Below are positions 1 to 8,151 of a stretch of DNA of 64,000 nucleotides, in pieces. The stretch spans positions 504,757-568,756 of the forward strand of contig CAVQIX010000004.1 of the NCBI GenBank assembly GCA_963712765.1, given 5' to 3'. This DNA is from CAXMST01 sp963712765. GTDB lineage: Bacteria; Actinomycetota; Thermoleophilia; Solirubrobacterales; 70-9. The notes under the pieces are model-generated. The model saw only the letters and a program-made list of their open reading frames with translations. It was not told the origin of the DNA and made no database searches. Made by a program: the position numbers and the translations under genes. Positions within the stretch are counted from its first letter, which is position 1. Every line of letters starts with the position of its first letter.

Positions 1-853
1 GCTCCTCGCCATCGACCGCGTTCTGGGATCGCGCCGCGTCGAGGGAGGCGGTCAGCAGGCCGCTGGGGCTGGTCGACTCGACCAGGGTCACGGCGCGGTC
101 GAGGATCCGCTCGTCTACCCGTTCGGAGCCCTGGTGCAGGATCGCCGACTGCGTGATGCTTCCGCCCAGCTTGTGGACCGAGTTGAGGACGATGTCCGCG
201 CCCTGGGAGAGGGCGTGCTCGGGGAGCTGGGGCGAGAAGGCGAGGTGCGCTCCCCACGACTCGTCGACGACCAGCGGCACCCCCCGGGAGTGTGCGACCT
301 TCGCGAGCGAGGCGACGTCGGCCACCGCGCCGAAGTAGGTCGGCGAGACGGCCATCACCCCCACCGCCTCGGGCGCCTCGTCGAGGGCCTCCCGCAGCGT
401 CGCGGGGTCGAGGCAGTGCGCAATCCCCATCTCGGCGTCGAGCTCGGGCGAGACGAAGGTGGGAGAGATGCCCGAGAGCACGAGGCCGTCGATGACCGAG
501 GAGTGGACGTTGCGCTGGATCACGGCGCTATCCCCGAGATGGGCGAGCGCAATGCAGATCGCGTGGTTGCCGCCGGAGGCGCCGTTCGCCAGGAACCAGC
601 TGCGGCGAGCCCCCCAGGCCTCGGCCGCCAGTCTCTGGGCCTGATGGAACGGCGTCTGCAGTGGATCGGGCCCGATGTCAATCCCCTCGAGTCCGGCGGG
701 CAGGTCGAGCAGCAGGGCATCGCGACCGATCGCCTCTAGGAGCCGGGGGTCCGCGCCCGCTCCGCCCTTGTGCCCGGGGATGTGGAACCGACCGGGATTG
801 CTGTGGGCCCGCTTGAGCAGTGCGTCGAGGTAGGGCGTCTCGGTCTGATCCAC
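1..853 (-). CDS. Orn/Lys/Arg decarboxylase family protein (fold-type I PLP enzyme), 3' end cut off by window
   Basis: The visible 284 residues form the N-terminal and PLP-binding part of an Orn/Lys/Arg decarboxylase-type enzyme. Visible motifs are PGHKGG (residues 26-31), the glycine-rich NGASGGNH cofactor-phosphate loop (about 90-97), VVDESWGAH with the cofactor-contacting Asp (about 197), and SVHKLGGS with the Schiff-base lysine K228. The start is GTG at 851-853: an in-frame TAA lies four codons upstream and a GAGGAGGAG Shine-Dalgarno precedes it. The family decarboxylates basic amino acids to polyamines; the exact substrate cannot be read because the C-terminal domain lies outside the window. 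A role in polyamine synthesis is inference. Confidence 0.88.
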   Translation of the reverse strand, partial: MDQTETPYLDALLKRAHSNPGRFHIPGHKGGAGADPRLLEAIGRDALLLDLPAGLEGIDIGPDPLQTPFHQAQRLAAEAWGARRSWFLANGASGGNHAICIALAHLGDSAVIQRNVHSSVIDGLVLSGISPTFVSPELDAEMGIAHCLDPATLREALDEAPEAVGVMAVSPTYFGAVADVASLAKVAHSRGVPLVVDESWGAHLAFSPQLPEHALSQGADIVLNSVHKLGGSITQSAILHQGSERVDERILDRAVTLVESTSPSGLLTASLDAARSQNAVDGEE

Positions 854-1020
854 GACGCCAACTTACTCCTCCTCGTCCGAGATCCCGCCGGAGCCCAGCT
901 CCGCTGCTAGCCTCCGGCCGTCGACGCAGATGCAAGACGACGACCTCCCTCGAAGTATCGGCCGCCATGCCCCCTCTGGGAGCCGGGGGGCCTACGCCCG
1001 GCCGCTGCCGTCCGTAACCG

Positions 1021-1036
1021 GCTCGGCGCGCCGAGC
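1021..1036. promoter_or_regulatory. perfect 16-bp palindrome just upstream of the CNNM gene
   Basis: GCTCGGCGCGCCGAGC is its own reverse complement and ends nine bases before the ATG at 1046, where a ribosome binding site would be expected. It could be a dimeric repressor site or a structure that masks translation initiation. In GC-rich DNA such palindromes also arise by chance, so its function is unproven. Confidence 0.3.
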
Positions 1037-1045
1037 GTGTAGGCG

Positions 1046-2374
1046 ATGACATCGCTCGCGCTCGTCGCCCTGGTTGTCCTCGTTCTCGTCAACGGGTTCT
1101 TCGTCGCGGCCGAGTTCGCCCTGGTCCGGGTCCGCAGGGGGCGGATCGAGGCGCTGGCCGCCGCGGGCGCGCGCGGGGCCGGCCAGGTGATCGAGCAGCT
1201 CGACCAGATCGACCGATACCTGGCCGCATGCCAGCTTGGAATCACGATGGCCTCGCTGGGAATCGGCTTCCTCGGCGAGCCCGCGATCGCCGCCCTGATC
1301 GAGCCGGCGATCGAGGGCCCGGTCGGCGAAGGAGCCGCAGCCGCGATCGCCATCGGTCTCGCGTTCACGATCGCGACCGCTCTCCACATCACCGTCGGCG
1401 AGCAGGTTCCGAAGATGGTCGCGATCAATCGGGCCGAGAGCGCGTCGCGGATCATCGCTCGGCCGCTGCGAGCTTTCCGGCTGATCTCGGCTCCCTTCAC
1501 CTGGGCCCTATCGGTCGCCTCCAACAAGATGGTGCGAATGTTCGGCGTCGATCCCGAGCGGATCGAGGAGCATCATGATGTCGACGACCTGCGCTCCCTG
1601 ATCCAGGCCTCCGGCAGCCAGGGCGATATCGAGGAGAACGAGGCGACGATGCTCTCAGGTGTCTTCCACCTCCACGAGCAGGAGGCCCGCGAGGTGATGA
1701 CCCCGATCCCCGCGGTGGTCACGGTCGATTCATCCGATACCGTCGAGGCGGCGCTGCAGCGCTGCGTCTCCTCGGGGCACACCCGCCTGGTCGTGATCGA
1801 GGACGACAATCGCGATCGGGTCCGCGGCCTGATCCACAACAACTCGATCGCCCGCCTCTACATGAACGCCGGAGCCGACGCCTCGATCGAGCCCGCGATC
1901 CGAGACGCGCCGGTAGTTCCAGAGACCAAGCCGCTCGACGACCTGCTTGCCGAGCTGCAGCGTCAACGCAGCTCGATGGCCGTGGTCGTCGACGAGTACG
2001 GACGCACGGTCGGCATCGCGACGGTCGAGGATATCCTCGAGGAGGTCGTCGGCGAGATCGAGGACGAGACCGACCCGCGGGCCGACTCGGTCCGCAAGCT
2101 CACCGACGGCGACTGGTACGTCCGCGGGCACGTCTCGCTCGGCGACCTCGAGGACGCCGGCATCGAGCTCCCGGTCGAGACCGGCGCCTTCAACTCGGTC
2201 GGCGGCTATGTCTTCAGCGAGCTCGGCCGACGCCCCAAGCGCGGCGACGCGATCGACGCCGACGGCTACCGGATCCGGGTCGAGTCGGTTCGCGACAACC
2301 GGATCGTCGCGCTCCGGATCCACTCCCACCACAGCCCCGACCCTGAGCCCGAGGGCGACCCCGCCGACGACTGA
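1046..2374 (+). CDS. CNNM/HlyC-CorC family membrane protein (DUF21, two CBS domains, CorC_HlyC domain)
   Basis: This 442-residue protein has the full CNNM architecture. A DUF21 membrane domain fills about residues 1-190; it begins with a hydrophobic segment ending in NGFFVAAEFALVRV and includes HITVGEQVPKM. A CBS-domain pair follows at about 210-335, containing VMTPIPAVVTVD and VVVDEYGRTVGIATVEDILEE. A C-terminal CorC_HlyC domain (about 345-430) contains GAFNSVGGYVFSELGR. Family members are linked to Mg2+/Co2+ efflux or homeostasis; the CBS pair binds nucleotides and gates transport. The old name 'hemolysin' is misleading. It stands alone, with a 16-bp palindrome overlapping its leader. Confidence 0.92.
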   Translation: MTSLALVALVVLVLVNGFFVAAEFALVRVRRGRIEALAAAGARGAGQVIEQLDQIDRYLAACQLGITMASLGIGFLGEPAIAALIEPAIEGPVGEGAAAAIAIGLAFTIATALHITVGEQVPKMVAINRAESASRIIARPLRAFRLISAPFTWALSVASNKMVRMFGVDPERIEEHHDVDDLRSLIQASGSQGDIEENEATMLSGVFHLHEQEAREVMTPIPAVVTVDSSDTVEAALQRCVSSGHTRLVVIEDDNRDRVRGLIHNNSIARLYMNAGADASIEPAIRDAPVVPETKPLDDLLAELQRQRSSMAVVVDEYGRTVGIATVEDILEEVVGEIEDETDPRADSVRKLTDGDWYVRGHVSLGDLEDAGIELPVETGAFNSVGGYVFSELGRRPKRGDAIDADGYRIRVESVRDNRIVALRIHSHHSPDPEPEGDPADD

Positions 2375-2489
2375 GCGCGGCGGGCCCGATCGCTCTCACA
2401 AGTCCTCGCAGTTTGCGGATTCGGGGGCCGCTTCCGTCCGTCGGCGCTCGTAGCGTGCGGCACATACGCGGGAGAGTGAGGAGGTCCCG

Positions 2490-2780
2490 ATGTGGACGGT
2501 GCGTTTGTCGGATAAGCAGCTTGAGGTATTGAAGGCGCTGCTCGCCGAGCAGGAGCACCTCGGGCCGGCGCTGTCGAGATCGCTCGAATCGCTCGAGTTC
2601 GCCCGCTGGGACGAGCTTCCCGAGGCCGAGCTGCCGTGGCCCGACGTGACCCAGGAGGCGGCTGCGCAGGGGGTCTCCGAGGCCGACGTAGTCTGGGACC
2701 TCTGTGGAAAGCGGGCGCGACACCAGGCGCCCGAGGCCCGCCGGCAGGGCAAGCGCGCTCGCCGCACCGCCTCGAAGTAG
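2490..2780 (+). CDS. small hypothetical protein, 96 aa
   Basis: I do not recognise a family. The protein starts MWTVRLSDKQLEVLKALL, is acidic and predicted helical through its middle, and ends in a basic tail (RRQGKRARRTASK). The start is well supported: GAGTGAGGAGG lies 6-8 bases before the ATG. It has no signal peptide or membrane segment. It sits alone between the CNNM gene and the convergent acyl-CoA dehydrogenase-type gene, and a hairpin follows about 55 bp downstream. A small nucleic-acid-associated protein would suit the basic tail, but that is speculation. Confidence 0.65.
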   Translation: MWTVRLSDKQLEVLKALLAEQEHLGPALSRSLESLEFARWDELPEAELPWPDVTQEAAAQGVSEADVVWDLCGKRARHQAPEARRQGKRARRTASK

Positions 2781-2834
2781 CGCGGCATCACTGCACACCG
2801 GAGCTTCGTCGGGAATTGGTGATCGTATAGGTCA

Positions 2835-2866
2835 CCAGATCCAGACCAAGGCGCTGGATGACCTGG
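2835..2866 (+). terminator. candidate hairpin terminator after the 96-aa gene
   Basis: CCAG-A-TCCAG pairs with CTGGA-TGAC-CTGG across a nine-base loop and is followed by TTTC. It lies about 55 bp past the stop codon at 2780 in the convergent gap. The stem is interrupted and the T-run short, so this is a tentative call. Confidence 0.35.
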
Positions 2867-2884
2867 TTTCTGCGTCCTCCAGAC

Positions 2885-2929
2885 GGACCCACGCACCCGC
2901 TACCTAGGACCCACGCACCCGCTGCCTAG
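2885..2929. repeat. two-copy 22-bp tandem direct repeat
   Basis: GGACCCACGCACCCGCT followed by RCCTA occurs twice in a row with one mismatch (A/G). The second copy overlaps the stop codon of the leftward dehydrogenase gene at 2926. It is probably a local duplication at the 3' end of that gene; no function is evident. Confidence 0.7.
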
Positions 2930-3750
2930 TACTCGTAGAAGCCGCGGCCGCTCTTGCGGCCGAGGTGGCCGTCGCCGATCATCTGGATCAGCCTTCCCGG
3001 GGACCCGTGCGCGGCGTCGCCGCTGTCGGCGTAGAGGCTCTCGCCGATCGCCACGGCGACGTCGAGGCCGACGAAATCGAGCAGACGCAGCGGGCCCATC
3101 GGCTGACCAGCTCCCAGTGTCATGCAGGCGTCGACCTCCTCGGGGTCCATGCCGGTCCTCTCCAGCAGCCTGACGGCGTCGAAGAGGAAGGGAAAGAGCA
3201 GCCTGTTGACGACGAAGCCCGGCTCGTCAGGGACCTCGACCGCCCGTTTGCCCAGCGCCTTACAGAACGCTCGGGCTCGCTGCGGCGCGCCATCGGCGAG
3301 TGCGTCCGGGAGGCAGAGCTCCACCAACTCCATCCGATGCACGGGATTGAAGACATGCATCCCGTAGAAACGCTCCGGTGCGCCGATCCGCCCCGCAAGC
3401 TCGGCGATCATCAGCGATGAGGTCGTGGTCGCCAGGTCCGCGTCGGCGCAGGCGGCGGCGAGCTCGGAGTGGACGCGGGCCTTGATCTCGGGGTCCTCGG
3501 TGACCGCTTCGACAATCAGATCGCATCCCACCAGGTCCGCGACGTCGGTCGTCACCCGGAGCCGGCCGGCGTCCGCCCCGTCGACCTTCCGGCAGAGCTT
3601 CTCGACGTTCTCCTCGGCCCGCCAGGCCGAGCCGTCGCTCCGGGCCAGCAGGCGGACCTCGCCCAGGGCGGTCGCGCTCGCGGCCAGGCCGCAGGCGATC
3701 GTGCCGCTTCCGGCCACGCCGGGGCTGAGATATCCGTTCTCTACGGTCAC
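2926..3750 (-). CDS. 3-hydroxyacyl-CoA dehydrogenase (3-hydroxybutyryl-CoA dehydrogenase type)
   Basis: This 274-residue protein has the short, single-function 3HCDH layout (about 280 residues is usual). An N-terminal Rossmann domain starts with a dinucleotide loop, GVAGSGTIACGLA at residues 10-22. TTTSSLMIAEL follows, and then the catalytic segment GMHVFNPVHRMELVEL. The C-terminal domain begins GFVVNRLLFPFLFDAV and ends with GRKSGRGFYEY. It oxidises 3-hydroxyacyl-CoA to 3-ketoacyl-CoA with NAD+. The loop reads G-x-A-G-S-G rather than the usual GxGxMG, a small deviation. The start is GTG. It is divergent from a thiolase, the next enzyme of beta-oxidation, which supports a shared fatty-acid or butanoate degradation role. 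Confidence 0.9.
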   Translation of the reverse strand: MTVENGYLSPGVAGSGTIACGLAASATALGEVRLLARSDGSAWRAEENVEKLCRKVDGADAGRLRVTTDVADLVGCDLIVEAVTEDPEIKARVHSELAAACADADLATTTSSLMIAELAGRIGAPERFYGMHVFNPVHRMELVELCLPDALADGAPQRARAFCKALGKRAVEVPDEPGFVVNRLLFPFLFDAVRLLERTGMDPEEVDACMTLGAGQPMGPLRLLDFVGLDVAVAIGESLYADSGDAAHGSPGRLIQMIGDGHLGRKSGRGFYEY

Positions 3751-3818
3751 GAAGCCTGCGGTCTATCAGTTCGTCGCGAGTCGGTGATCGCCGGCATCTG
3801 CGTGGAGGTCGAGTCTGG

Positions 3819-3845
3819 CTGACAGGCCAGTCAATCGGCTATGGT
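3819..3845 (+). promoter_or_regulatory. candidate promoter with overlapping inverted repeat (thiolase)
   Basis: CTGACA (3819-3824) and TATGGT (3840-3845), 15 bases apart, resemble -35 and -10 elements upstream of the thiolase ATG at 3888. The inverted repeat TGAC-AGGCCA-GTCA (3820-3833) overlaps the -35. That is the typical placement for a TetR-type repressor of fatty-acid genes; no such regulator gene is in the window, so the repressor identity is inference. Confidence 0.4.
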
Positions 3846-3887
3846 CGGATCGAAGGCATCTGTCCCGCGGAAGCAGGAGGGTTACGA

Positions 3888-5066
<1,179 letters not shown>

Positions 5067-5073
5067 CTCCCGG

Positions 5074-6444
5074 TCAGTCCGGCTTCAGCGCCTCGGCCTC
5101 CAGCTCTCCGGCTCGGTGGCCGAGCAGATAGTTGATCCCCCAGATCGCGACCCCGAGCAGGAGCAGGAGGCAGGCGCGGAGGAAGATCTCGGCCTCATTG
5201 TCGACGATCAGGGCGATCGAGACGATCGCCCCCAGGGCTGGGAGCACGGTCGGGGCGCGGAAGTGCTCGTGATCGACCTCGTCGCCCCTGAGAACGAGGA
5301 CGGAGACGTTGACGATCGCAAAGACAGCGAGCAGCAACATCACCGTGGTGTCGGCGAGTGAGCCCAGTTCGCCGGTCGAGACGAGGATCATGGCGAGGAT
5401 CGTCGTGAACAAGATCGCCGTCCACGGGGTGCGCCGCCCGCTGAGGACGTGCCCGAAGGCCTTCGGCACGATGCCCTGCTCCGACATCCCGTAGACGAGT
5501 CGCGAGGCCATGATCATGTTGATCAGGGCGCCGTTCGCCAGCGCGAAGAGAGTGATCACCGCGAACAGCTTGCTGGGGATCCCCAGCGGGCCCTGCTTGA
5601 CCACCTCGAGCAGGGGGGCGCTGGATCGGCCCAGGTCCCCGGTCGGGACGACCGCCGAGGCCATGAAGGTGACCGCCAGATAGATCATGCCCGCGATCGC
5701 GAGCGCCGTGAACAGCGCCTTCGGGTAGGTGACGCTGGGTCGCTTGACCTCCTCTGCGACGTTGACGGAGTCCTCGAATCCGATCAGCGCATAGAACGCC
5801 AGCCCCGCTCCCGAGAGGACCGCGAAGAAGACGGAAGTGCCCTCCTTGAACTCGAGGTTCCGGGATGGCTCGGCAGTGCCGTCCCCGAAGGCCGCGATGC
5901 CGATCACCACGATCAGGAGCAGTCCGAGGATCTCGATCAGCGTGAACAGCGCGTTCAGGGTCATCGATTCCGAGATCCCGCGCAGGTTGATCGCGCCGAT
6001 CACGACCATGAACAGGATCGCGACCGGGATCACAGGGACGCTGACGAACTCCGCGAGCGGGTCGCCCGAGAACGCCCGTGCAAGCGCAGCGGCCGAGGTG
6101 ATCCCCGATGCCATCACCGCGAAGGCGACCATGAAGGTGAGGAAGGGGCGCCTGTACGCCTTGTTGACGTAGAGGGCCGCTCCCGCGGCCCGCGGGTACT
6201 TCGAGACGAGCTCGGCGTAGGCGAACGCAGTCAGCGTGGCGAGGAGGAAAGCGGCGAGGAAGGAGGCCCAGATCGCGCCACCGACCTCGTTTCCAACCTC
6301 ACCGACGAGGGCATAGATGCCGCCGCCGAGCATGTCTCCGACGATGAAGAGCAGCAGCAGCGGGCCGCCGATCCGGCGCGCCAGTCTCGTCCTCTCCTCG
6401 CCGTATGCGCTTGAGCTCGGCTCCCCGGAGGCGGACCTGGTCAC
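5074..6444 (-). CDS. APC-superfamily amino-acid permease
   Basis: This 456-residue protein has about twelve hydrophobic segments. Its N-terminus contains the APC signature GDMLGGGIYALVGEVG (about residues 36-51), where unwound helix 1 binds the amino-acid backbone. FYALIGFEDSVNVAEEVKRP (about 215-235) is the conserved helix 6 region. The start is GTG. It imports or exchanges an amino acid or amine with protons or sodium; the substrate is unknown. It is the last gene of a leftward run, 12 bp after the metallo-beta-lactamase-fold gene, and converges with the thiolase seven bases away. Confidence 0.9.
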   Translation of the reverse strand: MTRSASGEPSSSAYGEERTRLARRIGGPLLLLFIVGDMLGGGIYALVGEVGNEVGGAIWASFLAAFLLATLTAFAYAELVSKYPRAAGAALYVNKAYRRPFLTFMVAFAVMASGITSAAALARAFSGDPLAEFVSVPVIPVAILFMVVIGAINLRGISESMTLNALFTLIEILGLLLIVVIGIAAFGDGTAEPSRNLEFKEGTSVFFAVLSGAGLAFYALIGFEDSVNVAEEVKRPSVTYPKALFTALAIAGMIYLAVTFMASAVVPTGDLGRSSAPLLEVVKQGPLGIPSKLFAVITLFALANGALINMIMASRLVYGMSEQGIVPKAFGHVLSGRRTPWTAILFTTILAMILVSTGELGSLADTTVMLLLAVFAIVNVSVLVLRGDEVDHEHFRAPTVLPALGAIVSIALIVDNEAEIFLRACLLLLLGVAIWGINYLLGHRAGELEAEALKPD

Positions 6445-6456
6445 AACTCGATCCGT

Positions 6457-7116
6457 TCAGAAGGAGGCGACGAGCTCCTGCAGCTGCGCAAGATCCGAGG
6501 TCGGGGGCCCGTGCCCAGGGCACATCAGAGCCGGCTCGAGCTCGGCCAGCGTCCGGATCGAGCGGCGGTTCTCATCGGGGTCGAGGGTGAACATGCCCGG
6601 CGGCTCGCCTATGCGCCTGCGTCCGGTGAGGAAGTCGACGTTGTTGATCACGTCGCCGCAGATCGCGACCCGGTCGGAGCGGCGGAAGTAGATCACCTCC
6701 CCTGGGGCGTGCCCGGGAGCGTGGATGACCTCGAAGCCCGCGACCTCGTCCCCTTCCTCGAGGACCCGCCCGACCGGATGGGGCGGTCCTTCCCAGGCGC
6801 CGCCGATCAGGCGGTTCAGGAGGTTGTCGGGGTGGGCCCGCTGCACCGGCGCCCGGCCCTCCATCGCGTCGACGTCCGCTGCGTGGCAGGCGAGCGGCAC
6901 CCCGCGCGCCTCACACACCGCCTTCGCCACACCCTGGTGGTCGGGGTGGACGTGGGTGAGCGCCACCAGCGAGAGCGGCCGATCCTCGATCTGGCCGAGG
7001 ATCCGGCGGCGAGCGAACCGCGTAGCGGCGTCGATCAGGACGTCGCCGATCATGTAGACGTTGATCGCGTTGTTGAAGCCGCGGAGCTTCCAGACGCCTG
7101 GGGCGAGCTGCCTCAC
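6457..7116 (-). CDS. metallo-beta-lactamase fold hydrolase
   Basis: With the GTG start at 7114-7116 the protein is 219 residues. It has the MBL zinc motif THVHPDH (H55, H57, D59, H60), then HAPGHAPGEV, GDVINN and CPGHGPP, which supply the remaining metal ligands. The GTG overlaps the TGA of the upstream methyltransferase as GTGA, so the two are translationally coupled, and this sets the start. The family hydrolyses thioesters, lactones and similar bonds; the pattern resembles general MBL hydrolases rather than true beta-lactamases. The substrate is unknown. Partnership with the methyltransferase hints at metabolism or detoxification of a small molecule. Confidence 0.88.
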   Translation of the reverse strand: MRQLAPGVWKLRGFNNAINVYMIGDVLIDAATRFARRRILGQIEDRPLSLVALTHVHPDHQGVAKAVCEARGVPLACHAADVDAMEGRAPVQRAHPDNLLNRLIGGAWEGPPHPVGRVLEEGDEVAGFEVIHAPGHAPGEVIYFRRSDRVAICGDVINNVDFLTGRRRIGEPPGMFTLDPDENRRSIRTLAELEPALMCPGHGPPTSDLAQLQELVASF

Positions 7117-7874
7117 GAGGCCAGCCTTGCTCCGACGAACTGGACCAGGCCCGAGACCCGCTGGTGGATCTCGCCGTAGTCGTGCATCTGCAGCGCCGCG
7201 ACGACCTCCTCCCGCTCGAAGACCCGCAGGCCGCTGGCGCGCTCGATCACCGGCTTCAGGGGGGGAAGGGTGACCTGCCGGCGGATTGAGGTCATCAGAG
7301 CGAGGCGACCGCCGGGAGCAAGCACGCGGGTCATCTCCGCGATCGCGTCGTGAGGTTCCGCGAAGAGGTGGAGCGCTGCGAAACAGCAGACCGCGTCGAA
7401 GCAGCCGTCCGCGAAGGGCAGGCCGGTGGCGTCGGCGCGGACGAGGGCGACGTTCTCCAGCTCCGCCCGCTCGTTGTCGCGGCATCCCTTGGCGAGCATC
7501 GTCTCGGAGGCATCGACTCCGACCGCGAGTCCCTCAGAACCGATCGCGCCGGCGAAGGCGCGCGTGAAGGTGGCGGGCCCGCAGGCGACGTCGAGAACCC
7601 GGTGGCCCGTCTGAAGTCCGAGCAGCAGCCGGGCGATGCGGATCTCCTCATCCATGCCGGGCCCAGTGGCGCCCTTGAACAGCCGCCCCAGCGCGGGCCG
7701 CCACCAGCGCTCGTAGATCGCCGGGACGAGGCTGGTCAGCATCAGGTCCTGGCTGGGGCCGGTGCTTTGCAGATCCTCGCCGAGCAGGTCCCAGTAACCC
7801 TCCTCGGTAGCCTCGGCCCGCCGCCGCGCGGCATCTGTCATCAGACCCAGGACACGCTGGTCCTGAGCGCTCAA
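7113..7874 (-). CDS. class I SAM-dependent methyltransferase
   Basis: The protein has a standard class I fold. Motif I is VLDVACGPATFTRAF, the acidic post-I strand is VGVDASETMLAKG, motif II is the region ADATGLPFADGCFDAVCC, and RVLAPGGRLALMTS follows. It transfers a methyl group from S-adenosylmethionine to an unknown substrate. I place the start at TTG 7872-7874, which overlaps the upstream stop as TTGA, the same coupling seen at its 3' end (GTGA). An ATG at 7841 is an alternative and would shorten it by 11 residues. Confidence 0.85.
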   Translation of the reverse strand: MSAQDQRVLGLMTDAARRRAEATEEGYWDLLGEDLQSTGPSQDLMLTSLVPAIYERWWRPALGRLFKGATGPGMDEEIRIARLLLGLQTGHRVLDVACGPATFTRAFAGAIGSEGLAVGVDASETMLAKGCRDNERAELENVALVRADATGLPFADGCFDAVCCFAALHLFAEPHDAIAEMTRVLAPGGRLALMTSIRRQVTLPPLKPVIERASGLRVFEREEVVAALQMHDYGEIHQRVSGLVQFVGARLAS

Positions 7875-8122
7875 AGAGGGCTCCCGGGACCCGGTCCCCG
7901 CGGCTCGCCGGTGTTGTCGGCGAGCTCGGTCAGCCTCCTGACCTCGCGCTCGCCCTCGACCCTCGCAGGGTCGTTCTCCGGCAGCCCCTCGATCAGTCGC
8001 TCGATCCGATTGCGGATCTGCAGCGCGAAGTGGGGTGTCGCCGGGCCAGTCAGGGCTCGGATGTCCTCGACGGTCACGGCTCGGGAGGGATCCAGTCGGT
8101 GGGCGCTCTCGGCTTCGCTCAT
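7871..8122 (-). CDS. small hypothetical protein, 83 aa
   Basis: I do not recognise a family. The protein is acidic and helical, with HFALQIRNRIERLIEGLPENDPARVEGEREV in its centre, and ends in a proline/glycine-rich tail (GEPRGPGPGSPL). Its stop overlaps the methyltransferase start by four bases and it begins 29 bp after the cell-wall-binding protein gene, so it lies inside the leftward operon. Tight coupling on both sides argues that it is a real gene. Confidence 0.7.
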   Translation of the reverse strand: MSEAESAHRLDPSRAVTVEDIRALTGPATPHFALQIRNRIERLIEGLPENDPARVEGEREVRRLTELADNTGEPRGPGPGSPL

Positions 8123-8151
8123 CTGCAGGGAGCCTATCCACCCGCCCCGGA

